A stretch of DNA of 64,000 nucleotides from Paenilisteria riparia FSL S10-1204 (GCF_000525995.1 NZ_AODL01000013.1:54450-118449); one strand, 5' to 3'; shown: positions 42,015 through 52,730, counted from the first letter of the stretch. Program-made: numbers and translations. The notes: a model not told the origin generated them from the letters alone.

Positions 42015-44423
42015 TTACAGGTTTTTATTATGATGGACATTCCAAATTTCATCCGCATAATGCATTATTGTATAATCCGATGAAAACTCCCCAGCATGCG
42101 CAATATTCAATAGCGACATCTGATTCCATTTTTTGCGATCCGTATACAAACTATCAATTCGTGACTGTGCCGCAACATATGAGTCATAATCCTTCAGCAC
42201 AAAATATTCATCGTTATATTTCAGCAATGAATCAAAAATCTCCTGTCCCTCTGCCTCAATATTTGGTATCGTTCCATCTACTAATGCGTCAAGACAACGT
42301 TTTAAGCGAGGGTTATGATTATAAATATCGTGCGAATGGTAGGAATGCGAATCATAAAAATGATACAATTCTGCTTCTTGCATACCAAATAGTAACATGT
42401 TCTCATCCCCGACTTTATCGCGAATTTCAACATTAGCCCCGTCGAGCGTTGCAAGCGTAATCGCGCCATTTAACATTAATTTCATATTACTCGTCCCTGA
42501 TGCTTCTTTCGTAACAAGCGAAATCTGTTCACTGATGTCTGCAGCTGGAATTATTTTTTCAGCTAGTGTCACGCCGTAATTCTCTACGAACACCACTTTG
42601 ATTTTATTATTAATCGACGTATCGTTATTGATTAAGTCAGCAACAGCGTTTATAAGCTTAATAATTTCTTTGGCATATGAATAACTAGGCGCTGCTTTTG
42701 CACCAAAAATGAAGACGCGCGGCACCATTTCTTGCTCTGGCGTAGGGCCTTCTTTTAATTTCAAATATAACGATAAAATATGCAAGACATTTAATAATTG
42801 GCGTTTATACGCGTGAAGTCTTTTAATTTGAACATCAAATACAGCATGCGGATCAATCTCAATTCCCATCGTTTCTTTTACATACTCCGCTAGGCGCATC
42901 TTATTGTCTAGCTTCACCTGCTCCAATTTATCCAATAAAACAGAGTCCTCTTTAAAGGCCTTTAATAAGTAAAGCTCGTTTGGCTTCTTCTTCCACTCCG
43001 TACCAATATAATCACTAATTAAATCGCTCAAGCCTTCATTGCTTAGCAGCAACCAACGACGATGCGTGATTCCGTTTGTCTTATTATTAAATCGCGCTGG
43101 AAATGCTAAATAAAAATCATGCAACGCTTTTTCCTTCAGAATTTCTGTATGCAATTTAGCAACACCGTTAATACTATGGCTACCAATAATTGCTAAATGC
43201 GCCATATGAATGATGCCATCTTGAATAATCGACGTACGCCAAGTAAACTGCGCTCCATAAAGCAGGGTCATACTTTCAATATGGCGACGATTGATTTCGC
43301 AAATAATTTGATAAATCCGTGGAACTAGCTCCGCAACCATATGTTCTGGCCATTTTTCCAAAGCCTCCGCCATAATCGTATGGTTTGTATAAGAACATGT
43401 CTTCATCGTAATCGCCCAAGCCGCTTCCCATGTCAATCCCTCTTCGTCTAGCAAAAGTCTCATCAATTCAGGAATACACATCGTTGGGTGTGTATCATTA
43501 ATATGAATCGAAATATTCTCCGCTAAATGTTCCATTGGCACACCAAGCTTCCGATAGTAACGTAAAATACTTTGCACACCAGCCGACACGAAAAAGTACT
43601 CTTGCTTCAGACGCAACATCCGCCCATCATAACTCGAATCATCTGGATACAGCATATCAGAAATGTTATGAATCGACTTCCGCATACCTTCCGAAGAATA
43701 GTCCACCTCCGCGCTCGCCGGAATTTCAGCTGACCAAAGTCGTAAATTATTCACCGTATCATTTTCATAACCAGTCATCGCAGTATCATAAGGCACCGCC
43801 AAGACATCTTGCGTATTCCTATAAGTAGGAACAATTTGGCCTTCCTCATTCTCTTCTAAGTGCACTTGCCCATAAAATCGTACCGTTTCTGCCTTATTTT
43901 CGCGCCTTGTTTCCCACACATTTTCATGACGCAACCAGTTATCTGGTAACTCGACTTGATACCCATTAACAAATTTTTGCCTAAACAAACCATGACGATA
44001 GCGAATACCATTCCCATTTCCTGGAACATCACATGTGGCCATCGAATCCATAAAACAAGCCGCCAGACGTCCAAGACCGCCATTTCCAAGACCTTGATCT
44101 GATTCCACTTCTTCTAAATGCGTGAAATCAACACCTAAATCTGCCAATCCTTCACGAACCGTGTCCAAAATACCGAGATTCAATAGATTACTTTTTAATA
44201 ATTTTCCTGGAAGAAACTCGATGGAAAAATAGTAAACTTGTTTCGCTTGATTCTGTTGATATTCTCTCTTAGTCTGCATCCAGTTTTGAGCCGTGTACTC
44301 TTTCACCACACTACCCAATGTGATGTATTGCTCCAATGGCGTTAAATCGTGTACTTCCGTCGCATAAAGACTCGTAAGCGCGCGATTGTATTCTTTTTTA
44401 AACTGTTCCTTACTAATTTCCAA
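42015..44423 (-). CDS. glgP: Glycogen phosphorylase
   Basis: An 802-residue GT35 enzyme that releases glucose 1-phosphate from glycogen. The pyridoxal phosphate lysine lies in KEASGTSNMKLMLNGA (about residue 630-645). Other marks are NGGLGRLAACFMDS near residue 115 and the FNNKTNGITHRRWLL block. It starts at TTG after GAGGAGG. Length is normal for bacterial GlgP. It lies between glgA and the GH13 gene on one strand. Confidence 0.96.
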   Translation of the reverse strand: MEISKEQFKKEYNRALTSLYATEVHDLTPLEQYITLGSVVKEYTAQNWMQTKREYQQNQAKQVYYFSIEFLPGKLLKSNLLNLGILDTVREGLADLGVDFTHLEEVESDQGLGNGGLGRLAACFMDSMATCDVPGNGNGIRYRHGLFRQKFVNGYQVELPDNWLRHENVWETRRENKAETVRFYGQVHLEENEEGQIVPTYRNTQDVLAVPYDTAMTGYENDTVNNLRLWSAEIPASAEVDYSSEGMRKSIHNISDMLYPDDSSYDGRMLRLKQEYFFVSAGVQSILRYYRKLGVPMEHLAENISIHINDTHPTMCIPELMRLLLDEEGLTWEAAWAITMKTCSYTNHTIMAEALEKWPEHMVAELVPRIYQIICEINRRHIESMTLLYGAQFTWRTSIIQDGIIHMAHLAIIGSHSINGVAKLHTEILKEKALHDFYLAFPARFNNKTNGITHRRWLLLSNEGLSDLISDYIGTEWKKKPNELYLLKAFKEDSVLLDKLEQVKLDNKMRLAEYVKETMGIEIDPHAVFDVQIKRLHAYKRQLLNVLHILSLYLKLKEGPTPEQEMVPRVFIFGAKAAPSYSYAKEIIKLINAVADLINNDTSINNKIKVVFVENYGVTLAEKIIPAADISEQISLVTKEASGTSNMKLMLNGAITLATLDGANVEIRDKVGDENMLLFGMQEAELYHFYDSHSYHSHDIYNHNPRLKRCLDALVDGTIPNIEAEGQEIFDSLLKYNDEYFVLKDYDSYVAAQSRIDSLYTDRKKWNQMSLLNIAHAGEFSSDYTIMHYADEIWNVHHNKNL

Positions 44424-44477
44424 TCTAATTCCTCCTCGAACTAAGGTTTGTAAAATTTGTATCTGTCATTTTTAAAA

Positions 44478-45905
44478 CTAGTATTCCTCGTAAATACCCT
44501 TGTATTTTTCAGCTGAAACTTTCCAGCTGAAATCTTTGGACATAGCTTGTTTTACTAATTTATTCCAGACGTCAGGACTTTTCGAATAAACATTGATGGC
44601 CATTTCTAATACTTTTCTAAAAACCGCAGCATCATAATTGTTAAAACTAAAACCAGTTCCTTCACCCGTGTACTGATTGTATGGTGACACAGTATCTTTC
44701 AAACCGCCCGTCTCATGTACGACAGGAAGCGTCCCGTATCGCATCGCAATCAATTGCGAAATCCCGCACGGCTCAAACCAAGAAGGCATTAACAACATGT
44801 CCGCCGCCGCATATAACTGCTGCGCAAAACCAATATCAAACGTCATATTCGCCGACATTTTCTCTGGATAAATGTATTCGAAAAACGGGAATGCCTCTTC
44901 AAATTCACGTTCGCCCAAACCAAGAATCGCAATCTGCACATCTTTTTGCAATAGAGCGTCCAGATTATCGACAAGCAAATGGCACCCTTTCTGATGCGTC
45001 AGGCGGGAAACCATAATAATGAGCGGAACATCTGGGCGAACCGGCAAGCCTAGCTTTGCCTGCATCGCCGCCTTGTTCGCCGCTTTCCCAGACAAATCCG
45101 TCGCGCTAAAATGGTTCGGAATAAGCGGGTCACTCTCTGGGTCATTCAAATCCTGATCAATCCCATTCAAAATTCCCGTCAACTTCCAAGCATTTGCACG
45201 AAGCAGTCCGTCAAGCCGTTCTCCATACATCGGTGTCTGAATCTCCTCCGCATAACTCGGGCTCACCGTCGTAATCCGGTCTGCATACTGAATCGCACCC
45301 TTCATAAAGTTCACATCATCATAGTATTTAATCCCGTCCTCATGCCACGTCTGCATCCCAATCCCAAGTAATTCCTCCAGCACACGCGGTGAATAAATCC
45401 CTTGAAACTGCAAATTATGAATCGTAAGCACCGTCTTAATTCCACGATAAGCCTCAATCCAGTGATACTTATCCGCCAGAAGCAGCGGAATAATCCCCGT
45501 ATGCCAGTCATTCACATGAATCCAGTCCGGAATAAAATCAATTTTTTCCATCATTTCACAAACTGCCATCGAGAAAAACGCATAACGCTCCGCATCGTCA
45601 TAATCCCCGTACACATTCGGACGGTTAAAATAATACAAATTATCGATAAAGTAAAACGTCACACCGTCACGCATCAACGTTTTCACACCACAAAACTGTT
45701 TGCGCCAGCCAACGTCCACCGTAAATTGCGTCACATCCTCCATCTCATTCTTGAATTCATCCGCCATCTTCGTATGAAATGGTAACACTACGCGAATATC
45801 TACACCTTGCTTCACTAATTCTTTTGGCAACGCGTAAGCCACGTCCGCTAAACCACCGACTTTCACAAAAGGAAAGACTTCCGCCGCTGCAAACAAAACT
45901 TTCAT
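44478..45905 (-). CDS. glgA: Glycogen synthase
   Basis: A 475-residue GT5 enzyme that extends alpha-1,4-glucan chains from ADP-glucose. The N-terminal FVKVGGLADVAYALPKEL carries the KxGGL ADP-glucose motif, and the C-terminal PSWFEPCGISQLIAMRYGTLPVV holds the acceptor-side catalytic glutamate. The frame is open 9 codons upstream, but GGAGG before the ATG at 45905 sets the start, which overlaps the glgD stop by 4 bases. Confidence 0.97.
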   Translation of the reverse strand: MKVLFAAAEVFPFVKVGGLADVAYALPKELVKQGVDIRVVLPFHTKMADEFKNEMEDVTQFTVDVGWRKQFCGVKTLMRDGVTFYFIDNLYYFNRPNVYGDYDDAERYAFFSMAVCEMMEKIDFIPDWIHVNDWHTGIIPLLLADKYHWIEAYRGIKTVLTIHNLQFQGIYSPRVLEELLGIGMQTWHEDGIKYYDDVNFMKGAIQYADRITTVSPSYAEEIQTPMYGERLDGLLRANAWKLTGILNGIDQDLNDPESDPLIPNHFSATDLSGKAANKAAMQAKLGLPVRPDVPLIIMVSRLTHQKGCHLLVDNLDALLQKDVQIAILGLGEREFEEAFPFFEYIYPEKMSANMTFDIGFAQQLYAAADMLLMPSWFEPCGISQLIAMRYGTLPVVHETGGLKDTVSPYNQYTGEGTGFSFNNYDAAVFRKVLEMAINVYSKSPDVWNKLVKQAMSKDFSWKVSAEKYKGIYEEY

Positions 45906-47053
45906 TGCTGTACCTCCGCCTCTTTGTTGCATTCGATATGCTCATCTTTTCTAACCACAATCGGCTCATCTTTCGTACCAATCAATCTCACACCTGGTGC
46001 AATAACGCTCTTCTTATCCGCGATTACATATTCCAAATGCGCCCCAGCACCGACTTTTGCACCTTGCATAATCATCGAATGACGTACCTGCGCGCCTTCT
46101 TCCAAAAGCACATTCCGGAAAATCAGCGAATGCTCCGCCGAGCCACGTAATAAGCAACCGTTCGCTACAAGACAATCCACAATATCCGATTCCTCCGCAT
46201 AAAATGTCGGTACTTCATTTTTGGCCTTTGTGTGGATTTTCTGATTTTCTTGGAAAAGCGCCGCCAAATTACGGTCATTCAGCATATCAAAATTGCCCTC
46301 AAAATATGATTTCGTCGAATAAATTTGGCGCATATAGCCCGTGTACTCAAAACCACTCGCATTCGTATGCGCAACAGCTTGCTCCATCACCGCATCTAAT
46401 GAAAAATCGCGTCCTGTTTCCCGATAATTTGCAATCAGTTTCAATAATAACTCTTGCTTCAATAAATATATCTCCAGACTAAGCGCGCTATTCTCCTCAA
46501 TAGTCTCCCCTTTTGGTATAGGTGTACTTTCCGAAATATGACCCGCGGCATCCAATGTCAAAACGTCCAACTGTTCATGATCTTCCGCATCAATTGCACT
46601 CACCAACCGCTTATAAACCACTGTCACATCCGCATCCTGCTGCTTATGGTGCTGCAAAATCGATTTCACATCAATATTACAAACCATCTTGCTTCCCATA
46701 ATCACCACATACTCCGTCGCTGATTTTGTCAAGAAGTTCAAACTATTATCATAATTCTCCTGCGAAAAATCATCCGAATTCCGCTCATCAAACACGAATA
46801 AACCACCATACATCGTATTCAAATCCCATTCTTTACCACTCCGAATATGGTCAAACAACGATCGGTTATTCTCATTTAAAAACATCGCAATCGTATTAAT
46901 ACCAGCATTCGTCATATTAGAAAGCGGAAAATCAACTAACCGATATCGGCACGCAAATGGCATTGCCGCAAGTGGCCGATTTCTAGTCAAAGGTTGCAAA
47001 CCCATTTTGTTTTCCGATAGATTTAAGATTCCACATATTTTATTAGTCTTCAT
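45902..47053 (-). CDS. glgD: Glucose-1-phosphate adenylyltransferase regulatory subunit
   Basis: A 383-residue GlgC-like protein with a nucleotidyltransferase-type N-domain and a left-handed beta-helix C-domain ([19 protein letters not shown]). The N-terminal GxGxRL ATP-binding loop seen in GlgC is replaced by [21 protein letters not shown], as in GlgD subunits of Bacilli, which modify GlgC activity rather than act alone. I prefer the ATG at 47053; the frame opens 5 codons earlier. It overlaps glgC by 11 bases. Confidence 0.94.
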   Translation of the reverse strand: MKTNKICGILNLSENKMGLQPLTRNRPLAAMPFACRYRLVDFPLSNMTNAGINTIAMFLNENNRSLFDHIRSGKEWDLNTMYGGLFVFDERNSDDFSQENYDNSLNFLTKSATEYVVIMGSKMVCNIDVKSILQHHKQQDADVTVVYKRLVSAIDAEDHEQLDVLTLDAAGHISESTPIPKGETIEENSALSLEIYLLKQELLLKLIANYRETGRDFSLDAVMEQAVAHTNASGFEYTGYMRQIYSTKSYFEGNFDMLNDRNLAALFQENQKIHTKAKNEVPTFYAEESDIVDCLVANGCLLRGSAEHSLIFRNVLLEEGAQVRHSMIMQGAKVGAGAHLEYVIADKKSVIAPGVRLIGTKDEPIVVRKDEHIECNKEAEVQQ

Positions 47054-48185
47054 CTTCAGACACCCCAATCATCGCATAGTGACCAACAACTTCAATGTCA
47101 TCCTCACCAATAATTTCAACATTATCCGCTATCTGTGCATTTTCGCCAACAATAACGCGTTTTAGCACTACATTCTTCCCAATGACCGCATTTGGCATGA
47201 CCACACTATCTTCAATCACACTATTTTCCCCAACATTGACATTTTGCGATAAAATCGAATGTTTCACACGCCCATTAATATAGCAGCCATCCACAATCAG
47301 TGCATTTTTCACATCCGCCTGTTTCGTAATATGCTGTGGCGGTGCAATCGGGTTTTTCGAATAAACACGCCATTCGCGATCACGAATATTCAACTCATGA
47401 CACGGATTAATAAACTCCATATTCGCTTCCCAAAGACTCGAAATCGTTCCAACATCTTTCCAATAACCCGAAAAACGATATGCAAACAAATTCTCTCCAT
47501 TGCTCAAATACGCTGGCACAATATTTTTACCAAAGTCACTCATATCAATGTCTTTCGTCTGCGCTTCTTTCAAATACTGTTTCAACAAACTCCATTTAAA
47601 AATATAAATTCCCATCGACGCCAAATTACTCTTCGGCGTTGCAGGCTTCTCTTCAAACTCAATAATGCGATCTGTGCTATCCACATTCATAATGCCAAAC
47701 CGTGAAGCTTCCTCGATTGGCACTTCAATAACAGCAACCGTGAGCGCCGCATTTTTTTCCTTATGGTAATCTAACATTTTTTCATAATCCATTTTGTAAA
47801 TATGGTCACCTGACAAAATCAAAACATATTCCGGATTATGGCTATCAATAAAGCCCACATTTTGGTGAATCGCATGCGCCGTTCCTTTAAACCACTTCTC
47901 ACCTTCCAAACTAAGATGCGGTTGTAAAATCGTCACACCACCACTTTTATAATCTAAATCAAAATACGAGCCGTCCCCAATATGGTCATTTAACTCAAGT
48001 GGCTGATATTGCGTCACAACGCCAACTGTATCAATACCCGAATTCGAGCAATTACTCAATGAGAAATCGATAATACGGTATTTCCCCCCAAATGAAACAG
48101 CTGGTTTAGCCATTGTTTTTGTTAAATCTCCAAGCCTTGAACCTTGTCCACCTGCTAAAATCATTGCAATCATGTCATTTTTCAT
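47043..48185 (-). CDS. glgC: Glucose-1-phosphate adenylyltransferase, catalytic subunit
   Basis: A 380-residue enzyme making ADP-glucose from ATP and glucose 1-phosphate, the committed step of glycogen synthesis. The N-terminal [15 protein letters not shown] loop, [11 protein letters not shown], and the sugar-phosphate-binding [13 protein letters not shown] are intact, followed by a beta-helix domain. The ribosome site before the ATG is poor; the gene lies 34 bases after glgB. Confidence 0.96.
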   Translation of the reverse strand: MKNDMIAMILAGGQGSRLGDLTKTMAKPAVSFGGKYRIIDFSLSNCSNSGIDTVGVVTQYQPLELNDHIGDGSYFDLDYKSGGVTILQPHLSLEGEKWFKGTAHAIHQNVGFIDSHNPEYVLILSGDHIYKMDYEKMLDYHKEKNAALTVAVIEVPIEEASRFGIMNVDSTDRIIEFEEKPATPKSNLASMGIYIFKWSLLKQYLKEAQTKDIDMSDFGKNIVPAYLSNGENLFAYRFSGYWKDVGTISSLWEANMEFINPCHELNIRDREWRVYSKNPIAPPQHITKQADVKNALIVDGCYINGRVKHSILSQNVNVGENSVIEDSVVMPNAVIGKNVVLKRVIVGENAQIADNVEIIGEDDIEVVGHYAMIGVSEDED

Positions 48186-48219
48186 AATCCATTGGGTTCG
48201 TCATTACAACGAAACCCTC

Positions 48220-50151
48220 TCACCGCCCTTTATGATATCCTTTTATTCTCTTTGGCTTAATTATAAGTACACTCATTGCTGGCAAAATAACTTCAATACT
48301 GTAAGGTAAGCCATTATGACCTTCCATGCTCGTTTTCATTTCCGGTTGTGCAAAATCCCATGTTCCTCCGAAATCTCGCGCCTCCGTATTCAGTAACTCC
48401 TCATAAATCCCCTCGTATGGAACGCCAATGCGCACACGCTGCCGCTCCACTGGCACAAAATTACAAGCCACTACTAGGAAATCCCGCGGTTTCACACCTT
48501 GACGAATAAATGTCAAAATCGACTCATCCCGATTATCCGCGTCTAAAATAGCCATTCCTTCTGGCTGATGATCTTGTTCAAAAAGCGCCTTATGACTCAT
48601 ATACAAAGCATTTAACGTCCGCACAAAAAACTGATATTGGTGATTCAAATCTTGATTCAAATCAGCCCATTCCAACTCCTCCGCGAACTTCCATTCCAAA
48701 AACTGTCCTATTTCATTACCCATAAAGTTCAACTTTTTCCCCGGATGCGTCATCAAAAACGCCTCAAGCGTCCGCAATCCTGCAAACTGGTTATAACGAT
48801 CACCTGGCATCTTATGCATCATGGACTTCTTACCGTGCACCACTTCATCATGTGACAATGCCAAAATATAATTTTCCTTAAACATATACATAAATGAAAA
48901 TGTCACCAGATTAAAATGGTCCTTACGAAACAATGGATCCATCTCAAAAAACTCCAAAATATCGTTCATCCAACCCATGTTCCACTTGTAATTAAAGCCA
49001 AGCCCATTTGCCTCCACAGGCTTCGTCACATTCGGGTATGCCGTACTTTCCTCTGCAATCATCAATATATCGGGATACCGCCTAAATACTTCCGTGTTCA
49101 ACTTTTGCACAAAAGCAATGCCTGCCTTGTTCAAATTGTTTCCGTCCTCATTCGCTTCCCAATACCCGTCATCATAATCCAAATAAATCATGTTCGACAC
49201 CGCATCCACACGCAATCCGTCCAAGTGACACATCTCAATCCAAAACAGCGCGTTCGAAATCAAAAAGCTATGCACTTCTGCCTTCGATAAATCAAAATTC
49301 AGCGTCCCCCAACGAACATTATCCGCCTGAAACGATTTCCAATACTCAAACTGAGGCGTACCATCAAAATAAGCAAGCGCATTATCATTCCGACAAAAAT
49401 GTCCCGGCACCCAGTCCATAATTACGCCAATATTAGCCGCATGACACGCATCCACAAACCCCATGAACTCCTCAAGCGTCCCGTACCTCGCACTAAGCGC
49501 ATAATATCCCGTAATCTGATACCCCCAAGATGCGTCTAACGGGTGTTCCATCAATGGCATAAACTCAATATGTGTATATCCCATCTCCACAACATAAGGA
49601 ATCAACAACCCCGCCAATTCCGCAAAATTATAAAACTCCTGCTCCCCGTCACCTTTTGGCTTCCGCCACGAACCTGCGTGCACCTCATAAATATTGAGTG
49701 GCGACGCGTATACACTTCTTCGCTTCCGTTTCGCCATCCAGCGCCCATCCGTCCACTTAAAATCAGGCAACTTCGTAACCACAGCCGCATCTTTAGGGCG
49801 CAACTCAAACGCAAAACCATACGGATCCATCTTCAATTTCCGATTACCTTTCGCATCCTCCACCAGAATCTTATAATGCTGTCCCGGCTTCGCATCCGTC
49901 GAAAACCCTTCCCAAATTCCAGTCTCCCCAAGCAATGTCAATGAAAAACCCGTATCCCAATTACAAAAATCGCCAACAATCGCAATTCCCTTGGCATTCG
50001 GCGCCCAAACACGGAACGAAAATCCCTCATTGCCTTCCTTATCTCTTGCAAACTGACATCCCATTAGCTGATAACTTTGAAAGTAACTCCCAGTATTAAA
50101 TAAATATGTATCCGCCTCTGACATGTTTCCAATCAGCAATTTATTGCTCAC
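48220..50151 (-). CDS. glgB: 1,4-alpha-glucan branching enzyme
   Basis: A 643-residue GH13 enzyme that introduces alpha-1,6 branches. An N-terminal CBM48 domain (about residues 25-125, FSFRVWAPNAKGIAIVGDFCNW) precedes the barrel with the nucleophile aspartate in DGLRVDAVSNMIYLDY and the acid glutamate in LMIAEESTAYP. The frame is open 32 codons further upstream, but AAGGG 9 bases before the GTG at 50149-50151 and the family length favour this start. It heads the glycogen operon. Confidence 0.95.
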   Translation of the reverse strand: MSNKLLIGNMSEADTYLFNTGSYFQSYQLMGCQFARDKEGNEGFSFRVWAPNAKGIAIVGDFCNWDTGFSLTLLGETGIWEGFSTDAKPGQHYKILVEDAKGNRKLKMDPYGFAFELRPKDAAVVTKLPDFKWTDGRWMAKRKRRSVYASPLNIYEVHAGSWRKPKGDGEQEFYNFAELAGLLIPYVVEMGYTHIEFMPLMEHPLDASWGYQITGYYALSARYGTLEEFMGFVDACHAANIGVIMDWVPGHFCRNDNALAYFDGTPQFEYWKSFQADNVRWGTLNFDLSKAEVHSFLISNALFWIEMCHLDGLRVDAVSNMIYLDYDDGYWEANEDGNNLNKAGIAFVQKLNTEVFRRYPDILMIAEESTAYPNVTKPVEANGLGFNYKWNMGWMNDILEFFEMDPLFRKDHFNLVTFSFMYMFKENYILALSHDEVVHGKKSMMHKMPGDRYNQFAGLRTLEAFLMTHPGKKLNFMGNEIGQFLEWKFAEELEWADLNQDLNHQYQFFVRTLNALYMSHKALFEQDHQPEGMAILDADNRDESILTFIRQGVKPRDFLVVACNFVPVERQRVRIGVPYEGIYEELLNTEARDFGGTWDFAQPEMKTSMEGHNGLPYSIEVILPAMSVLIIKPKRIKGYHKGR

Positions 50152-50263
50152 TTCATCACACCCTTTTTGAATAGTCTGTCTATTCATCTTATCGAAGCTA
50201 TCACCGCTTATGCCGCATTCTGAAGAAGTTTTCAGGAAACAAAGCATTGTTTTCCATACATCT

Positions 50264-50292
50264 AATATACCAGATTTTCACTCCATTTGAAA
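50264..50292 (-). promoter_or_regulatory. Likely promoter of the glycogen operon
   Basis: TTTCAA (50287-50292) and TATATT (50264-50269) are 17 bases apart on the minus strand, about 110 bases upstream of glgB. I see no clear catabolite-response element next to it. Confidence 0.5.
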
Positions 50293-50355
50293 ATAATACC
50301 TCTAGTAATAAAATTAACATTTGCTCTTTTATAATCACGTTCTCTGCTACATATC

Positions 50356-50387
50356 AAAAAGAAAGAACGCAAACCACTTGGCCCACG
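50356..50387 (-). terminator. Possible terminator of lplA
   Basis: CGTGGGCC pairs with GGTTTGCG through several wobbles on the minus strand, followed by TTCTTTCTTTTTG. The stem is weak because half the pairs are G-U. Confidence 0.35.
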
Positions 50388-50402
50388 CTCATTTCATCTT
50401 AT

Positions 50403-51398
50403 TTAATAAATTAAATCTAGGAAATCTTCCAACGTAATATTTCCAAAATAGTGCTTAATATCTACACCTTGCAACGCCGTTTCGATAGCTTTTCGGTCAT
50501 AATTCACACCGCGCAACTTATCCTCAATCTCCGTCACATCGCCGACACCAAAGAAATCACCAAAAATCTTCACGTCCGCTATCACACTTTTAACAACATC
50601 TAAGTGCACATCAATACCACCGACTGGAAAACGTTTCGTTCGTTCTAAATTAAACTTTGGTGACTTCCCATAATTCCAGTCCCAGTTATTATATCGTTTC
50701 TTAGAGATGGCAAGAATCTTCTCCCAATCGGCCTCCGTCAACACGTATTCCTTAACATCTTTCACATTTTCCACATTGAACAAATCAAGCAGCAATAAAT
50801 CCCGAAATGCTTCGGTCGTCATTTTTTGCTCCATAAATTCCGAAATGTTAGCGACGCGGCTACGCACCGATTTAATGCCTTTCGACTCAATCTTATCCTT
50901 GCGTACTTTGAGTGAGGCCACGACATTATCCAAGTTCAAATCAAGCATCAACGTCCCATGCGAGAACATCTTGCCTTTCGTTGCAAATTGGGCGTTCCCA
51001 GACACTTTAAAATCATCAATCAAAAGATCATTTCGACCTTTCAACTCTGCATTCACGCCTTGTTTTTTCAATGCTTCCACAATTGGCTGTGTAAATTTGG
51101 CAAAGTTGTGGAACGAATCGCCGTCATCTTTCGTAATAAAGCTGAAATTCAAGTTCCCTTCATCATGGTACACCGCACCACCACCAGATAGGCGTCGCAC
51201 GACTTTAATATTATTTTTAGCAACATATTCTGTATTAATTTCTTCAATCGTATTCTGGTTGCGCCCAATAATAATCGACGGCTGGTTAATATAAAAAAGC
51301 AACACCGGCTCGTCCAAATCAAGCTCCGTCAAAATAAATTCTTCCACCGCCAAATTAATCGTTGGATCTTTCACATTCTTATTATCTATAAAATACAC
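50403..51398 (-). CDS. lplA: Lipoate-protein ligase A
   Basis: A 331-residue enzyme that activates lipoate with ATP and attaches it to lipoyl domains. Motifs: PSIIIGRNQNTIEEIN (about residues 40-55), RRLSGGGAVYHDEGNLNFSF (lipoyl-AMP binding) and the lysine-containing FKVSGNAQFATKGKMFSHGTL. The C-terminal accessory domain is present. It starts at GTG after AAGGAGG. Position next to the sortase region matches lplA1 (lmo0931), the ligase important for intracellular growth of L. monocytogenes. Confidence 0.94.
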   Translation of the reverse strand: MYFIDNKNVKDPTINLAVEEFILTELDLDEPVLLFYINQPSIIIGRNQNTIEEINTEYVAKNNIKVVRRLSGGGAVYHDEGNLNFSFITKDDGDSFHNFAKFTQPIVEALKKQGVNAELKGRNDLLIDDFKVSGNAQFATKGKMFSHGTLMLDLNLDNVVASLKVRKDKIESKGIKSVRSRVANISEFMEQKMTTEAFRDLLLLDLFNVENVKDVKEYVLTEADWEKILAISKKRYNNWDWNYGKSPKFNLERTKRFPVGGIDVHLDVVKSVIADVKIFGDFFGVGDVTEIEDKLRGVNYDRKAIETALQGVDIKHYFGNITLEDFLDLIY

Positions 51399-51412
51399 GC
51401 CTTACTTCCTCC

Positions 51413-52144
51413 TTAAAACTCGATAATCAGGCCTTTTTCAGCCAATACGATTTGTCCTTTATATTCCGATGCAGCCTCAGCTTTCAATGTCGCCAGCTCG
51501 CCAAACTGCGGTAAATGCGTTAACAACAATGTCTTCACGCCCGCATCATGCGCAAGCTTGCCAACTTCCGTGCTCGCCATATGAATCTGACTTTTCCCAG
51601 CCAAATCCTGATAGAAATTCGTATCCGTCATCAACAAATCCGCATCCTTCGCAAAAGCAGTAAACGCCTCCTGATACGCCGAATCCGCCGTAAATACAAA
51701 TGTCTTCCCGTTCGCCTCAATTCGCATTGCATAACAAACAACCGGATGCACCGTTTTTAAGAACGTAATCGTAAAAGGGCCAACCTTAAGCTCCTTGCTC
51801 GGATCATACGCAATGCCTTCCGACACGTTCGGCATAGATAAATAAGAAAACCCACGAGCATCTTCATCATGTCCATAAATCGGCAACACGGGCACATCTT
51901 CGTTCATCCCACCAATCAACCGATAATGCTGCAAAATCCCGACATCCGCCACATGATCCGGATGATAATGCGAAATAATCGCCGCATCAATCGTATTTGG
52001 GTCCACATAATTTTGCATAATAGAAACGGCGCTAGCACCAATATCAATCAATAACTTAAATCCGTCCTCTTCTAATAAGTAACTAGACGTCCCTTCATCC
52101 ACTTTCGGATAACCGCCCCAATGACCAAACACAGTCAACTTCAT
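51413..52144 (-). CDS. Metallo-beta-lactamase fold hydrolase (YhfI-like)
   Basis: A 243-residue MBL protein with the metal motif ISHYHPDHVADVG, a bridging aspartate in VFTADSAY and the later histidines in QIHMASTEVG and LLTHLPQF. The pattern is that of the YhfI/RNase Z-like branch, probably a phosphodiesterase. It lies 14 bases upstream of lplA in the same operon, as yhfI precedes lplJ in Bacillus. The ATG at 52144 is preferred; the frame is open 19 codons further upstream. Confidence 0.86.
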   Translation of the reverse strand: MKLTVFGHWGGYPKVDEGTSSYLLEEDGFKLLIDIGASAVSIMQNYVDPNTIDAAIISHYHPDHVADVGILQHYRLIGGMNEDVPVLPIYGHDEDARGFSYLSMPNVSEGIAYDPSKELKVGPFTITFLKTVHPVVCYAMRIEANGKTFVFTADSAYQEAFTAFAKDADLLMTDTNFYQDLAGKSQIHMASTEVGKLAHDAGVKTLLLTHLPQFGELATLKAEAASEYKGQIVLAEKGLIIEF

Positions 52145-52358
52145 GACCCCACGTCCTCTCTCGAATTGGTTTACTAGTTTATCATACACTAAAATCAGCA
52201 CAGATAACAGATTTTGCGACTAAAAAAAGCGCACACCATTTCTGGAGATACGCTTTATTTTGTAGACGCTTTATATGAATACTCTCACTAACCGAAACGT
52301 AATATAAGAAACTTGCGTGTGCATAAAACGTTCCATCATTTTAAGCTATTATACTTTG

Positions 52359-52628
52359 TTAAATCAATGGTTTCACAAACATTCTTCGTTTCCATTTTAA
52401 GTCAAGCAGTTCAGACGCCACTTCTCCATCTTTCTCCCACGTGATTTTAAATGTTGTACCATCCTCTAAATCTTTTTTTCTAGGTGGATTATAATACGTT
52501 TCATTTATCCACCGATTTTTTCATTAAAATTACCGGCTTCTACAGCTAATATTTCTCTATCGAATAATGGATATGTTTCTCACCTTCTAGCTGTTCTATT
52601 TTCAACAATCTAACATTTGATTTCGTAA
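52359..52628 (-). pseudogene. Remnant of an unknown gene, two frameshifts and no start
   Basis: Three successive minus-strand frames read as one plausible protein end: LLKIEQLEGE, then TYPLFDREILAVEAGNFNEK, then RWINETYYNPPRKKDLEDGT continuing through ITWEKDGEVASELLDLKWKR to a stop at 52359-52361. Restoring it needs one extra base in each of two A runs, the opposite of the +1 errors elsewhere. There is no start codon or ribosome binding site at the 5' end, which suggests a truncated, decayed gene. The family is not recognised. The rest of the 52145-52730 gap holds only a terminator. Confidence 0.5.
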
Positions 52629-52669
52629 ATTAACCAAAATAAAAGTAATTCAACTTAAATCTATACGCA

Positions 52670-52708
52670 AAAAAAGCGCAAGAACAATTATATCGTCCTT
52701 GCGCTTCT
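52670..52708 (-). terminator. Terminator of the SdrD-like surface protein gene
   Basis: AAGCGCAAGGAC and GTTCTTGCGCTT pair with one wobble on the minus strand, followed by TTTTTGCG. Confidence 0.8.
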
Positions 52709-52730
52709 TTGCACACCATAAATCTAATTT

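Noticed and set aside
45402..45785. 127-codon plus-strand frame opposite glgA, and similar ones opposite glgB
   Set aside because: They are antisense shadows of highly conserved glycogen genes, with His/Arg/Ile-rich sequence typical of shadow translation.
52359..52628. Treating the remnant as another sequencing-error frameshift
   Set aside because: It needs missing rather than extra bases and also lacks a start codon, unlike the other split genes.
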